From positions 124,001-188,000 of the forward strand of contig JAPSJW010000003.1 of assembly GCA_031177985.1 (NCBI GenBank): 64,000 nucleotides of DNA, written 5' to 3'. How positions within the stretch are numbered: the first letter of the stretch is position 1; each line of letters starts with the position of its first letter. Under the pieces are notes generated by a model. The model did not search any database, was not told the DNA's origin, and saw nothing but the letters and a program-made list of their open reading frames with translations. The stretch comes from Microbacteriaceae bacterium (lineage in GTDB: Bacteria > Actinomycetota > Actinomycetes > Actinomycetales > Microbacteriaceae). A program made the position numbers and the translations under genes. Shown here piece after piece: positions 54,767-62,571 of this stretch.

Positions 54767-56128
54767 CTAGAGGCGGGCGATGCGGATCTCGTAGGTGCCG
54801 AGGCCGAGGATGTCGCCGAGCGCGAGCGCCCGCGCCCCTTCGACGAACGCCCTGGCCCCGCCGCGGACGATGCTCGTGCCGTTGGTCGAGGCGAGGTCGT
54901 GGACGATCAGCTGCCCCGAGCGCACCTCGAGGGCCGCGTGGGTCTTCGAGACGCTCTTCGCCGGGTCGAGCAGGGCGACGAGCTCGGCGGTGGGCCAGTC
55001 GACGACGGCCGAGGGGTTGCGCCCCAGGATGACCGGTCCGCGCACGGTGATGCTCGTTCCGTCCGGGAGGTCGAGCACCCAGGGTGCGACGGGAGCCGAG
55101 ACCGGTCCCGTGGCGGGTGCCTGCGCTTCGGCCTCGGCCGGCGGCGTCGGCCACTGGGGCGTTGGGGCGGGGGCCGATGGGGCCGGCCACTGCTGCTCGG
55201 GAGCGAGCGCGGGCGGGGTAGGCGCGACCGGCGGAGTGGGCGCGAGCGGCGGAGTGGGCGCGACCAGCGGAGTGGGCGCGACGGGCGCGGCCGGCCACTG
55301 CTGCTCAGGCGCAGGCGGTGCGGGCTGCGGGGCGGCCCACTGCTGCTCAGGCGCAGACGGCTGCTGCCCGTGCGGAGCGGCTTGCTGCCACTGCTGAGCC
55401 GGATCGACCTGCTGCCATGGCTGCGCCGGTGCCGCCCACTGCTGCGACGGGTCGGGCCGTGGAGCCGCCCAGGGTGCGGAGATGTCGACCGCGGGCGGGA
55501 GCGGCGGAGGCGGGGCGTCGTCGTGCGACCCGGGGCGGTGCGGCGCTGCAGGGTGCGGCGGTGCCGGGTACGGCAGGGCGGGTTGGGGCGGCGCCGGCGG
55601 CGCCTGGTGCGCGGCCGGCGGAGCGGGCGGAGCGGGCGGAGCGGGCGGAGCGGGCGGAGCGGGCGGAGCGGGCGGAGCCGCCGCGGGGTACGGAGCCGGA
55701 GCGGTGTACGGGATGGGCGCGGAGTACGGCTCCGGCGCGGTCTGCGAGGGAGGTGGCGGAGCAGCAGGCAGCGCAGCCGACGGCTGCGGTGGCGCAGGAT
55801 CCGGCTGGGCGGCCTCGAACGACGGCTGCGGTGGCGCAGGAGGCTGCGGGGCGGCGTCGAACGACGGCTCGGGCGCCGCGGCGGGTGCGGTCGGCGGCAG
55901 TGGAGCAGCGGGTTCCACCGGCGCGGGAGGCGCGGCAGGCGGTGCCGGAGCAGGAGCCCCCTCCTCGCGCGGCTCCCCGTCGGTCACCGGGGACGGGGCG
56001 CCGGGCGGCGCCGGGAAGAACACCGGCAGATCGGCGGCCGGCCGCATCTTGCGCGTGCCGGACTCGTGCGCGGGCTCGGGATCGCCGCCCGGCTGGGGCG
56101 GCAGGAGGAACGGGTTGCCGTCGCTCAT
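54767..56128 (-). CDS. FHA-domain protein with long Pro/Ala-rich region
   Basis: A 453-residue cytosolic protein. Residues 1-50 are hydrophilic, about 50-340 are low-complexity Pro/Ala/Gln repeats, and about 350-453 form a forkhead-associated domain ('VILGRNPSA', 'SKTHAALEVRSGQLIVHDLASTNGT') with the phosphothreonine-binding Arg, Ser, His and Asn all present. It probably scaffolds phosphorylated partners. The ATG overlaps the stop of the other FHA gene in ATGA. Last gene of the Fn3-MoxR-DUF58-TgpA-PP2C-FHA operon. Confidence 0.85.
   Translation of the reverse strand: MSDGNPFLLPPQPGGDPEPAHESGTRKMRPAADLPVFFPAPPGAPSPVTDGEPREEGAPAPAPPAAPPAPVEPAAPLPPTAPAAAPEPSFDAAPQPPAPPQPSFEAAQPDPAPPQPSAALPAAPPPPSQTAPEPYSAPIPYTAPAPYPAAAPPAPPAPPAPPAPPAPPAPPAAHQAPPAPPQPALPYPAPPHPAAPHRPGSHDDAPPPPLPPAVDISAPWAAPRPDPSQQWAAPAQPWQQVDPAQQWQQAAPHGQQPSAPEQQWAAPQPAPPAPEQQWPAAPVAPTPLVAPTPPLAPTPPVAPTPPALAPEQQWPAPSAPAPTPQWPTPPAEAEAQAPATGPVSAPVAPWVLDLPDGTSITVRGPVILGRNPSAVVDWPTAELVALLDPAKSVSKTHAALEVRSGQLIVHDLASTNGTSIVRGGARAFVEGARALALGDILGLGTYEIRIARL
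55621..55674 (-). repeat. Six perfect tandem copies of a 9-bp unit inside the FHA gene
   Basis: Unit GAGCGGGCG (plus strand), in frame, encoding a Pro-Pro-Ala repeat. Another block of about 18-bp period encoding APTPP-like units lies near 55215-55290. Such arrays can change length by slippage without shifting the frame. Confidence 0.8.
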
Positions 56129-57183
56129 CCCGCTGCGTCCTCCACGACGGTCATCGTGACACCGCCTCCGAGGTCGACGACAGTGCCCGAGAGCACGACC
56201 GTCGGCTCCCCCTCGCGCAGCTTCACCGGCTGCCTGCCCGGCACCGTGACGATCGTGCCGTTGCGCGAATGAAGATCGGTGACGACGACGGAGTCACCCT
56301 CGAGCGAGAAGCGCACGTGGGTGCGCGAGATGTCCTGGTCGTCGCTCGCGACGCGGACGAGCGTCGGGATGACGTTGCCGGAGACCTGGCCTGCGCTGGG
56401 CGAGCGTCCGACCAGCAGCACGCCCGCGATCGGCTGGGCGCGGCCATCGGGCAGCGCCAGCGCGTAGCGCGCTGTCGTCTGCTGGAACGGCGGAGGCGGC
56501 GCCGACTGGGAGGCGCGCATCGCGGCGATGTCGCTCGCGACGATCGTCTGGCCGTCGTGATCGCCGATCGACTCGGGCTGCGCATCGGGCAGCGAGGCGC
56601 GGTGCACCGTCTCGCCGAGCAGGTAGTCGTCGGCATCGAGCTCGGGCTCCGGCGGGAGCTCAGGAAGCACGGCCGTCACCGCCTCCACCACGGGCGAGGG
56701 CTCGGGCGACGGCTCGGGCGAGGGGTCCGGCGCCGGATCGGGCGCGATCTCGGCCGCTGAGGGGGCGGGCTGAGGCGCAGGCGCCGCTGCGGCCGCCGCG
56801 ACGGTGGCGCTGCGTCTGACCTCCCAGACCTCGCCGCCGACCGCGACCGCGAGGGTCTGCACGGAGTCGACGAGTCGCTCGATCCAGGTCGCGACGCCGA
56901 CACCGCTCACCTCGACGGGCTCGTTCCCGTGCGCCGAGACGTGCACCTCGCCGCGCACCAGCAGCCGGGCGCCCTCACCGACGAGCTCCGCAAGGGCGAA
57001 CTGGGGGGCGGCGCTCAGGCCGTCGCGCACCAGCTCGTCGAGCAGGCGCGCTGGGTCGTCGCTCTCCTCCGACGCGGCGAGGATGCGGTCGAGCATCCCC
57101 GCGGACACCGAGCGCAGCGCCAGCACGCGGCTGTTCCCCGCGAGAACGGTCCACTCGCCGGTCGTCGCGCGCCGCACGATCAT
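56125..57183 (-). CDS. FHA-domain protein with uncharacterised N-terminal domain
   Basis: A 352-residue protein. Residues 1-125 form a folded domain I do not recognise ('VLAGNSRVLALRSVSAGMLDRILAASEE'), followed by a Pro/Glu-rich linker and a C-terminal FHA domain around 245-330 ('GVLLVGRSPSAGQ', 'DISRTHVRFSLEGDSVVVTDLHSRNGT') with intact phosphothreonine-binding residues. Coupled on both sides by four-nt overlaps to the PP2C gene and the second FHA gene. Confidence 0.82.
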   Translation of the reverse strand: MIVRRATTGEWTVLAGNSRVLALRSVSAGMLDRILAASEESDDPARLLDELVRDGLSAAPQFALAELVGEGARLLVRGEVHVSAHGNEPVEVSGVGVATWIERLVDSVQTLAVAVGGEVWEVRRSATVAAAAAAPAPQPAPSAAEIAPDPAPDPSPEPSPEPSPVVEAVTAVLPELPPEPELDADDYLLGETVHRASLPDAQPESIGDHDGQTIVASDIAAMRASQSAPPPPFQQTTARYALALPDGRAQPIAGVLLVGRSPSAGQVSGNVIPTLVRVASDDQDISRTHVRFSLEGDSVVVTDLHSRNGTIVTVPGRQPVKLREGEPTVVLSGTVVDLGGGVTMTVVEDAAG

Positions 57184-58025
57184 GAGCGCGGCCTCGTGTC
57201 CTCGAGGGAGATCGGCATGCCGCTGCGGTCGAGGGTGTCCTCTTCTGCCACCGTGCCGTGCAGGCGGGACTCGATGACGATCACCGTCACATTGTCGCGC
57301 CCGCCGGCCTCCACCGCGGCGTCGACGAGGGCCTGCGCCGCCGTCTCCGGGTCCGCGTTGCGGAGCACCTCGGCGATGTCCGCATCCGTCAGCTCCTTGG
57401 TGAGGCCGTCCGAGCAGACCAGGAACCACTGCTCGGCGAGTGCCGGGAAGAGCCAGATGTCGGGCTCGATGCCCCCGCGCACTCCGAGAGCCCTGGTGAT
57501 CACGTTGCGGTCAGGGTGGACCTCCGCCTCCTCGGCGGTGATGAGCCCCGCGTCCACCATCTCCTGCACGACGGAGTGGTCGACGCTCACCTGCTCGACG
57601 CGGCTGCCGTCCCAGGAGTAGACCCGCGAGTCGCCGACGTTGAAGGCCATCCAGTGCGGTGCGTCGCCGATCTCGACGAGGGCGATGCCGGTCATCGTCG
57701 TGCCCGAGATGGTGCGCCGGTCGCCGGCCCAGGAGGTGAGTCCCAGCACGGCCTCGTTCGCGGAGGTGACGATGTCGACCACCTGGTGGGGGTCGGCGGG
57801 TCGGCCAGCGTCGAACGCTCCGCCGACCGCCGCGATCGCGGTCTGGCTGGCGCGGTCGCCGAACGAGTGCCCGCCCATCCCGTCGGCGACGACGAAGACC
57901 GGGGGTACGGCGAGCACGCTGTCCTCGTTGATCTTGCGCACGGCTCCGACCGACGTGGCGGAGCTCACGGCGAGGGCGACGGTCGCCTGGGCCGCGGTGA
58001 CCTCGAAGTGATCCCGTTCGCTCAC
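57180..58025 (-). CDS. PP2C-family serine/threonine phosphatase
   Basis: A 281-residue soluble phosphatase. Metal-binding motifs 'VFVVADGMGGHSFGDRAS', 'FNVGDSRVYSWDGSRVEQVSVDHS', 'FLVCSDGLTKELTD' and 'AGGRDNVTVIVIE' are complete, so it should be active. GTG start with GGAGG, overlapping the upstream gene in GTGA. It most likely dephosphorylates partners recognised by the two FHA proteins; a cognate kinase is not in the window. Confidence 0.92.
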   Translation of the reverse strand: MSERDHFEVTAAQATVALAVSSATSVGAVRKINEDSVLAVPPVFVVADGMGGHSFGDRASQTAIAAVGGAFDAGRPADPHQVVDIVTSANEAVLGLTSWAGDRRTISGTTMTGIALVEIGDAPHWMAFNVGDSRVYSWDGSRVEQVSVDHSVVQEMVDAGLITAEEAEVHPDRNVITRALGVRGGIEPDIWLFPALAEQWFLVCSDGLTKELTDADIAEVLRNADPETAAQALVDAAVEAGGRDNVTVIVIESRLHGTVAEEDTLDRSGMPISLEDTRPRS

Positions 58026-60358
58026 GATCCTCCTCCTGAGGCATCCTTCCGTCGCGCCTTCGCGGCGGACTCGGCGACGGTCGACACTCGATGCGTCCAG
58101 CGCTGCGCCGCTCTCAGACGATAGCGGCTGAGGATCCGGCGCAGGCGCGACACGGACTCGCGCGCCGCCTCGACCGCCACGAGAGCTTCGCTCCAGACCT
58201 TCTCGGCCTCCGCCTGCGGCACGTCCCGGCCGGAGAACACCGCGTCGTCGGTGCTGCGGGCGAGGGTCGCGAGCCCGGCCGGGCGCTCGAGCCTGCTCTC
58301 CAGCTCGCCGGCCTGCCGCATCCGTGTCGTGCGCGAGCCGACGTCGATGCCGAGCTCGGAGTACCGGTCGACGAGCTCCTCCCAGGCACCGGCGACCGCG
58401 ATGTCGCCCCGCGCCGCCTCCCGGCGGCGGCGGAGCCGCGCGGCCTTCAGGAGGGCGATGACGAGCATCGGCAGGAGGAGGAGCGTCGCCGGGATGAGCA
58501 CCGAGAGACCGAGCGCGACAACCCAGCCGGGAAGCTCGAAGGGCTGCTCGTCGTCCTTGTCCGAGTCGTCGATCTCCACCGGCGAGATGAGGTCGTCCTG
58601 GTCGGTCTGGGTGCGGGGAGGCTGGCGCACCTGCGGCTGCGGCTCCGTCTTGGGCTTCGGGTTCTGGTCCTGCGGCACATCCGTCTGCTCGGGCGTCGGG
58701 TAGAACGGCACCCAGCCCACCCCCTCGAACGGCACCTCGACCCAGGCCGTGACGTCGTCCCCCGTGACGTCGATGGGCCCGCCGTCCTCGGGGACGTCCG
58801 GCGCGAAGCCCATCACGACGCGGGCCGGGTAGCCGAGGCTGCGCGCCATCAGGGCGAACGCCGAGGCGTACTGCTCCTCGTCGCCGATCATCTGCGAGCG
58901 GGTGAAGAGGTCCTCCATCCGGTCGGCACCGTGACCCGCGAGCGACGGAACCTGGTCGGATGCGGTGCCGTGCGAGAGGAAGCCCTGCGTCTGCAACGAC
59001 ACCTCGATGTTGCGCAGCTGCTCGATGGGCGAGGCTGAGTCGGCGGAGTACTCCGTGGCCCGCGCGGCGACGACGTCGGGGATGGTGCTCACGGTCGCCA
59101 GCTGCACGCTCGCGGTCGGCACACCCTCGAGGGCGTCGTCCCCCGGCACCTCCTGCAGCACCGCCTCGAGCTCGTACGAGACGCCCTGACGCACGCCGCT
59201 CGTGAGGGCAGCGGTGCCGGTCGCCGGGTTGTAGCGCAGATCGCCGACCCGTTCCTGGGTCGCCTCGTCCTTGAAGCTGATCTCGGTCGGATAGCCGAGC
59301 GACGGCAGCCACACGTCGTCGTAGCCGCTGACACGCACCTCGAGAGAGACCGTCTCCCCCGCCGTGAGAAGCGGCGGATCGGGGATGCGACGGCCGACGA
59401 GGCTGAAGCTGCCCGAGCCGTCGATCTGCTCCTGGGCGCCTGCCACGTTCCAGAGCACGCCGTCGTAGCTGTCCATCGTGGCGATGCGCATCGTCTGCTC
59501 CGGCTGCAGCCCGGTGACTGTGAAGAGCGGGGTGTCGACGAGCAGCTTGGTGTACTCCCGGTAGCCCGCCAGAGGGCTCGAGAAGTCGACCGGCACGAAA
59601 GGCGGCTCGACCTCCTCGCGCAGCACGAACCGGTCGTCCTCGGGAGGGGCGAGCAGGGTGCCGACGATCGCTGCGACGGTCACCGCCCCGGCTGTGACGA
59701 TCGCGATGCCTGCCGCCTTGCGCAGCACGAGCGTGCGAGCCGCCCCGCCCGGCAGCGCATCCGTCGTGCGGTGGCGCCAGCCGAGCCAGACCAGCGCGAG
59801 CGCCGCGAATCCGACGCCGCGGGCACCGGCGAGGTAAGGCTCCTCGGTGCCCAGCAGCACGCTCGCGAGGTAGAGCAGCACGGGACCGATGAGCAGCAGC
59901 GCCGCCCGGCCCGGTGTTCGCCGCTTGCGGGGCAGCCAGCGCACCGCGAGCGTGCCCGAGACCAGGCCGACGAGCCAGGCGGACGAGTACGGCACCGCCG
60001 TGACGTAGTCGGGCAGGAACACCGGCGCCTGCAGCGTCACGATGTCGGCCCATCCGAAGACCGGTCCGATCACGATGCTCGTGAGGCTCTCGATGGTCGG
60101 GATGACGGCGAGGATGCCCTGCTGCGGCACGGCGAACGCGGTGCCCAGCAGGAAGTAGCCGACGATCGCGAGCCCGATGGTCAGGAGCGCGTTCAGTCGC
60201 AGCAGGTGGGCGGCGATCGCCGCTCCGATGCCCACGACGAGACCCCCGATGCCGGCCAGGAGGTAGGTGGCGTCCTCGAAGCTGACCGCGAAGCCGAGCA
60301 ACCCGATGAGGGAGAGCACGACGACGACCGCGAGGTCGGCGCCCATCCGCCGCGTCAC
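58022..60358 (-). CDS. TgpA-like membrane protein with catalytically dead transglutaminase fold, module B
   Basis: A 778-residue protein with about seven N-terminal helices, an extracytoplasmic transglutaminase-like domain, a helix near 600-625 and a cytosolic tail. The fold is clear ('YASAFALMARSLGYPARVVMGFAPD', 'FEGVGWVPFYPTPE'), but all three catalytic positions differ. By alignment with the protein at 36599, Glu494 replaces Cys, Thr537 replaces His and Tyr553 replaces the acidic residue. It is therefore a pseudoenzyme, perhaps a binding or sensing protein. Overlaps PP2C (GTGA) and DUF58 (ATGA) genes. Confidence 0.85.
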   Translation of the reverse strand: MTRRMGADLAVVVVLSLIGLLGFAVSFEDATYLLAGIGGLVVGIGAAIAAHLLRLNALLTIGLAIVGYFLLGTAFAVPQQGILAVIPTIESLTSIVIGPVFGWADIVTLQAPVFLPDYVTAVPYSSAWLVGLVSGTLAVRWLPRKRRTPGRAALLLIGPVLLYLASVLLGTEEPYLAGARGVGFAALALVWLGWRHRTTDALPGGAARTLVLRKAAGIAIVTAGAVTVAAIVGTLLAPPEDDRFVLREEVEPPFVPVDFSSPLAGYREYTKLLVDTPLFTVTGLQPEQTMRIATMDSYDGVLWNVAGAQEQIDGSGSFSLVGRRIPDPPLLTAGETVSLEVRVSGYDDVWLPSLGYPTEISFKDEATQERVGDLRYNPATGTAALTSGVRQGVSYELEAVLQEVPGDDALEGVPTASVQLATVSTIPDVVAARATEYSADSASPIEQLRNIEVSLQTQGFLSHGTASDQVPSLAGHGADRMEDLFTRSQMIGDEEQYASAFALMARSLGYPARVVMGFAPDVPEDGGPIDVTGDDVTAWVEVPFEGVGWVPFYPTPEQTDVPQDQNPKPKTEPQPQVRQPPRTQTDQDDLISPVEIDDSDKDDEQPFELPGWVVALGLSVLIPATLLLLPMLVIALLKAARLRRRREAARGDIAVAGAWEELVDRYSELGIDVGSRTTRMRQAGELESRLERPAGLATLARSTDDAVFSGRDVPQAEAEKVWSEALVAVEAARESVSRLRRILSRYRLRAAQRWTHRVSTVAESAAKARRKDASGGGS

Positions 60359-61575
60359 GAGGCCCGTCTCAGGAGCTTGCCGAGGTCGGGCAGGCTGCCG
60401 ATCGTCAGCATCCGCAGATCGCCGACGAAGCCGATACGGGGGTCGGCGTCGCGTGCGGTCCGGAGGCCCAGCGCCTGCGTCTCGGATCGGAACAGGGTCT
60501 GCACCCCTCGGAAGTCGGAGGTGGTGAAGCCGGAGCCGGCGACGGTCATGACGACGGAGGGGATCGGTATGCGGCGGGTGGTCGCGCGGGCGAACTCGCG
60601 AGCGCTCGCCCAGCGGTTGCGCGTCTGCTCGAGGCGGCTCGAGTCGTCGAGGAGCGTCGTCGCGGTGGCGGTGCGCAGCTGCAGCGCATCGCTCACGACG
60701 CTCACGGCGGTGCCCTCGCGGATGACGTGGGTGGCGATCGACGCCATGACCGACACCGCGAGCTCGAACTCGTCGTCGTCGGCGTAGTACCGCTCGTCGG
60801 TCGCCAAGAGGATCAGCAGCTGGGAACGCCGGGTCTCCTCGAACTGGCGGACCATGAGCTGGCCGGTGCGCGCCGACGTGCGCCAGTGCACGTTGCGGCG
60901 GTCGTCGCCCGGCTCGTACGCGCGGAGGGCGTGGAACGAGATGTCGGAGTCGGTGATGGTCTTCGTCACCTCCCCCTCGAGGTCGCGAACGAGACCGGAT
61001 GCGGAGGGCGCCAGCCGGGTGGTGCGCGGGTGCACGAAGAGCTCGACGGGTTCCGACCAGCGCACGGCGCGCCTCAGCAGCCCGAGCTCGTCGCCGCGCA
61101 CCGACACGGCGGGCCCCGCGACGATCACGGCGCGGCGCTGGGTCGGCACGGCGAAGAGCTCCTCCTGCTCGGCCCCCTGGTCGAGCGCGGGGATGCGGAA
61201 CTCGACCTCACCGCGACCGACGGGCAGCTCGAGCCGGGTGGGCGTCGAGCGCCTGGCCGACACGTTGGTGACGAGCATCCGCCCGTAGGCGCGGTCGCCT
61301 GCGACGACGCGTCGCGGGGTGAGCTCGACGACGACGCTGAAGGCCCCAGACCCGAACAGGAACGCGACGGCGATCAGCAGCGCCGCCGCGAGCGTCAGCC
61401 CGAGGTAGACGAACTCCTGCCAGCCGAGCGTCCACCCCACGATGATCGTGACGAGCGCAGCGCCCGCGACGATCCAGCCGAGCACCGTGACGATCGACGC
61501 GACCGGGCGCACGACGGCCCAGGCGCGCTGCAGCAGCAGCGCCCCCACCCGGGCGACCGCGACGACCCGTCTCAT
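60355..61575 (-). CDS. DUF58 domain protein, module B
   Basis: A 406-residue protein with two helices ('ASIVTVLGWIVAGAALVTIIVG', 'FVYLGLTLAAALLIAVAFLFG') and a DUF58 region 'DISFHALRAYEPGDDRRNVHWRTSARTGQLMVRQFEE'. Paralogue of the protein at 38805. Four-nt overlaps with moxR upstream and the pseudo-transglutaminase gene downstream. Confidence 0.88.
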   Translation of the reverse strand: MRRVVAVARVGALLLQRAWAVVRPVASIVTVLGWIVAGAALVTIIVGWTLGWQEFVYLGLTLAAALLIAVAFLFGSGAFSVVVELTPRRVVAGDRAYGRMLVTNVSARRSTPTRLELPVGRGEVEFRIPALDQGAEQEELFAVPTQRRAVIVAGPAVSVRGDELGLLRRAVRWSEPVELFVHPRTTRLAPSASGLVRDLEGEVTKTITDSDISFHALRAYEPGDDRRNVHWRTSARTGQLMVRQFEETRRSQLLILLATDERYYADDDEFELAVSVMASIATHVIREGTAVSVVSDALQLRTATATTLLDDSSRLEQTRNRWASAREFARATTRRIPIPSVVMTVAGSGFTTSDFRGVQTLFRSETQALGLRTARDADPRIGFVGDLRMLTIGSLPDLGKLLRRAS

Positions 61576-62540
61576 GCCGCGCGATAGGCGGGAGGCTCGA
61601 TCTCCACGAGGATGCGGTTCACGATGTCCTCGGCCTTGACGCCCGCGAAGTCCGACTCGGGGTCGACGATGATGCGGTGCGCGAGCACCGGCACGGCGAG
61701 GTCGCGCACGTCGTCGGGGGTGACGTAGACCCGGCCCTGGGACAGCGCCCAGGTCTTCACCGCGCGCGCGAGCGCCATGGCGCCGCGCATGCTGACGCCG
61801 AGGGTCGCATCCTTGTTGGTGCGCGTCGCCGACACGATCTGGCTCACGTACTGCATGACCGAGGTGTCGACGAAGACCTCGGACGCGAGCTTCGACATGG
61901 CGACGACCGACTCCGAGGCGATGATCGGCGCGATCTTCGACGCCCTCGCCCGGTTCGCGGAGTCGAGCAGCAGGGTGACCGCGGTGTCGTGGTCGGGGTA
62001 CCCGAGCGAGGTCTTGATGAGGAACCGGTCGAGCTGCGCCTCGGGCAGCGTGTAGGTGCCCGCCTGCTCGACGGGGTTCTGGGTCGCGATCACCATGAAC
62101 GGCTGCCCGACCGAGTGGCCCACGCCGTCGACGGTCACGACGCCCTCCTCCATGACCTCGAGCAGCGCCGACTGCGTCTTCGGGCTCGCGCGGTTGATCT
62201 CGTCGGCCAGCACGACGGAGGCGAAGACCGGTCCCTCGTGGAACTCGAACTTGCCCTTGCCCTGGTCGTAGATCGTGACGCCCGTCACGTCGGAGGGCAG
62301 CAGGTCGGGTGTGAACTGGATGCGCGAGTGGGTGCCGTCGATCGTCGCGGCGAGCGCCTTCGCGAGCACCGTCTTGCCCGTGCCAGGGAAGTCCTCGAGC
62401 AGCACGTGGCCATCGGAGAGCATCGCCGCGACCACGAGCCGCACGGGGTGCGTCTTGCCGAGGATGGCCTGCTCGATGTTGCCGACGAGCTTGTCGAAGG
62501 CGTCGGCGAACCAGGTCGCCTGCTCCTGGGTCACGGGCAC
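61572..62540 (-). CDS. MoxR-family AAA+ ATPase, module B
   Basis: A 322-residue ATPase with Walker A 'EDFPGTGKTVLAKALAATI', 'DLLPSDVTGVTIYDQ', Walker B 'VVLADEINRASPKTQSALLEVMEE' and 'VIATQNPVEQAGTYTLPEAQLDRF'. Paralogue of the module A ATPase. It would act on the DUF58/VWA-like partner encoded next to it. GAAGGGAA lies upstream of the ATG. Confidence 0.92.
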   Translation of the reverse strand: MPVTQEQATWFADAFDKLVGNIEQAILGKTHPVRLVVAAMLSDGHVLLEDFPGTGKTVLAKALAATIDGTHSRIQFTPDLLPSDVTGVTIYDQGKGKFEFHEGPVFASVVLADEINRASPKTQSALLEVMEEGVVTVDGVGHSVGQPFMVIATQNPVEQAGTYTLPEAQLDRFLIKTSLGYPDHDTAVTLLLDSANRARASKIAPIIASESVVAMSKLASEVFVDTSVMQYVSQIVSATRTNKDATLGVSMRGAMALARAVKTWALSQGRVYVTPDDVRDLAVPVLAHRIIVDPESDFAGVKAEDIVNRILVEIEPPAYRAA

Positions 62541-62571
62541 GGGTGAGTTCCCTTCGTAGAGATGTCCTGCG

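Noticed and set aside
54764-56760. Gly/Ala/Arg-rich plus-strand frames opposite the FHA genes
   Set aside because: They mirror the Pro/Ala repeats of the real genes and have no start signals.
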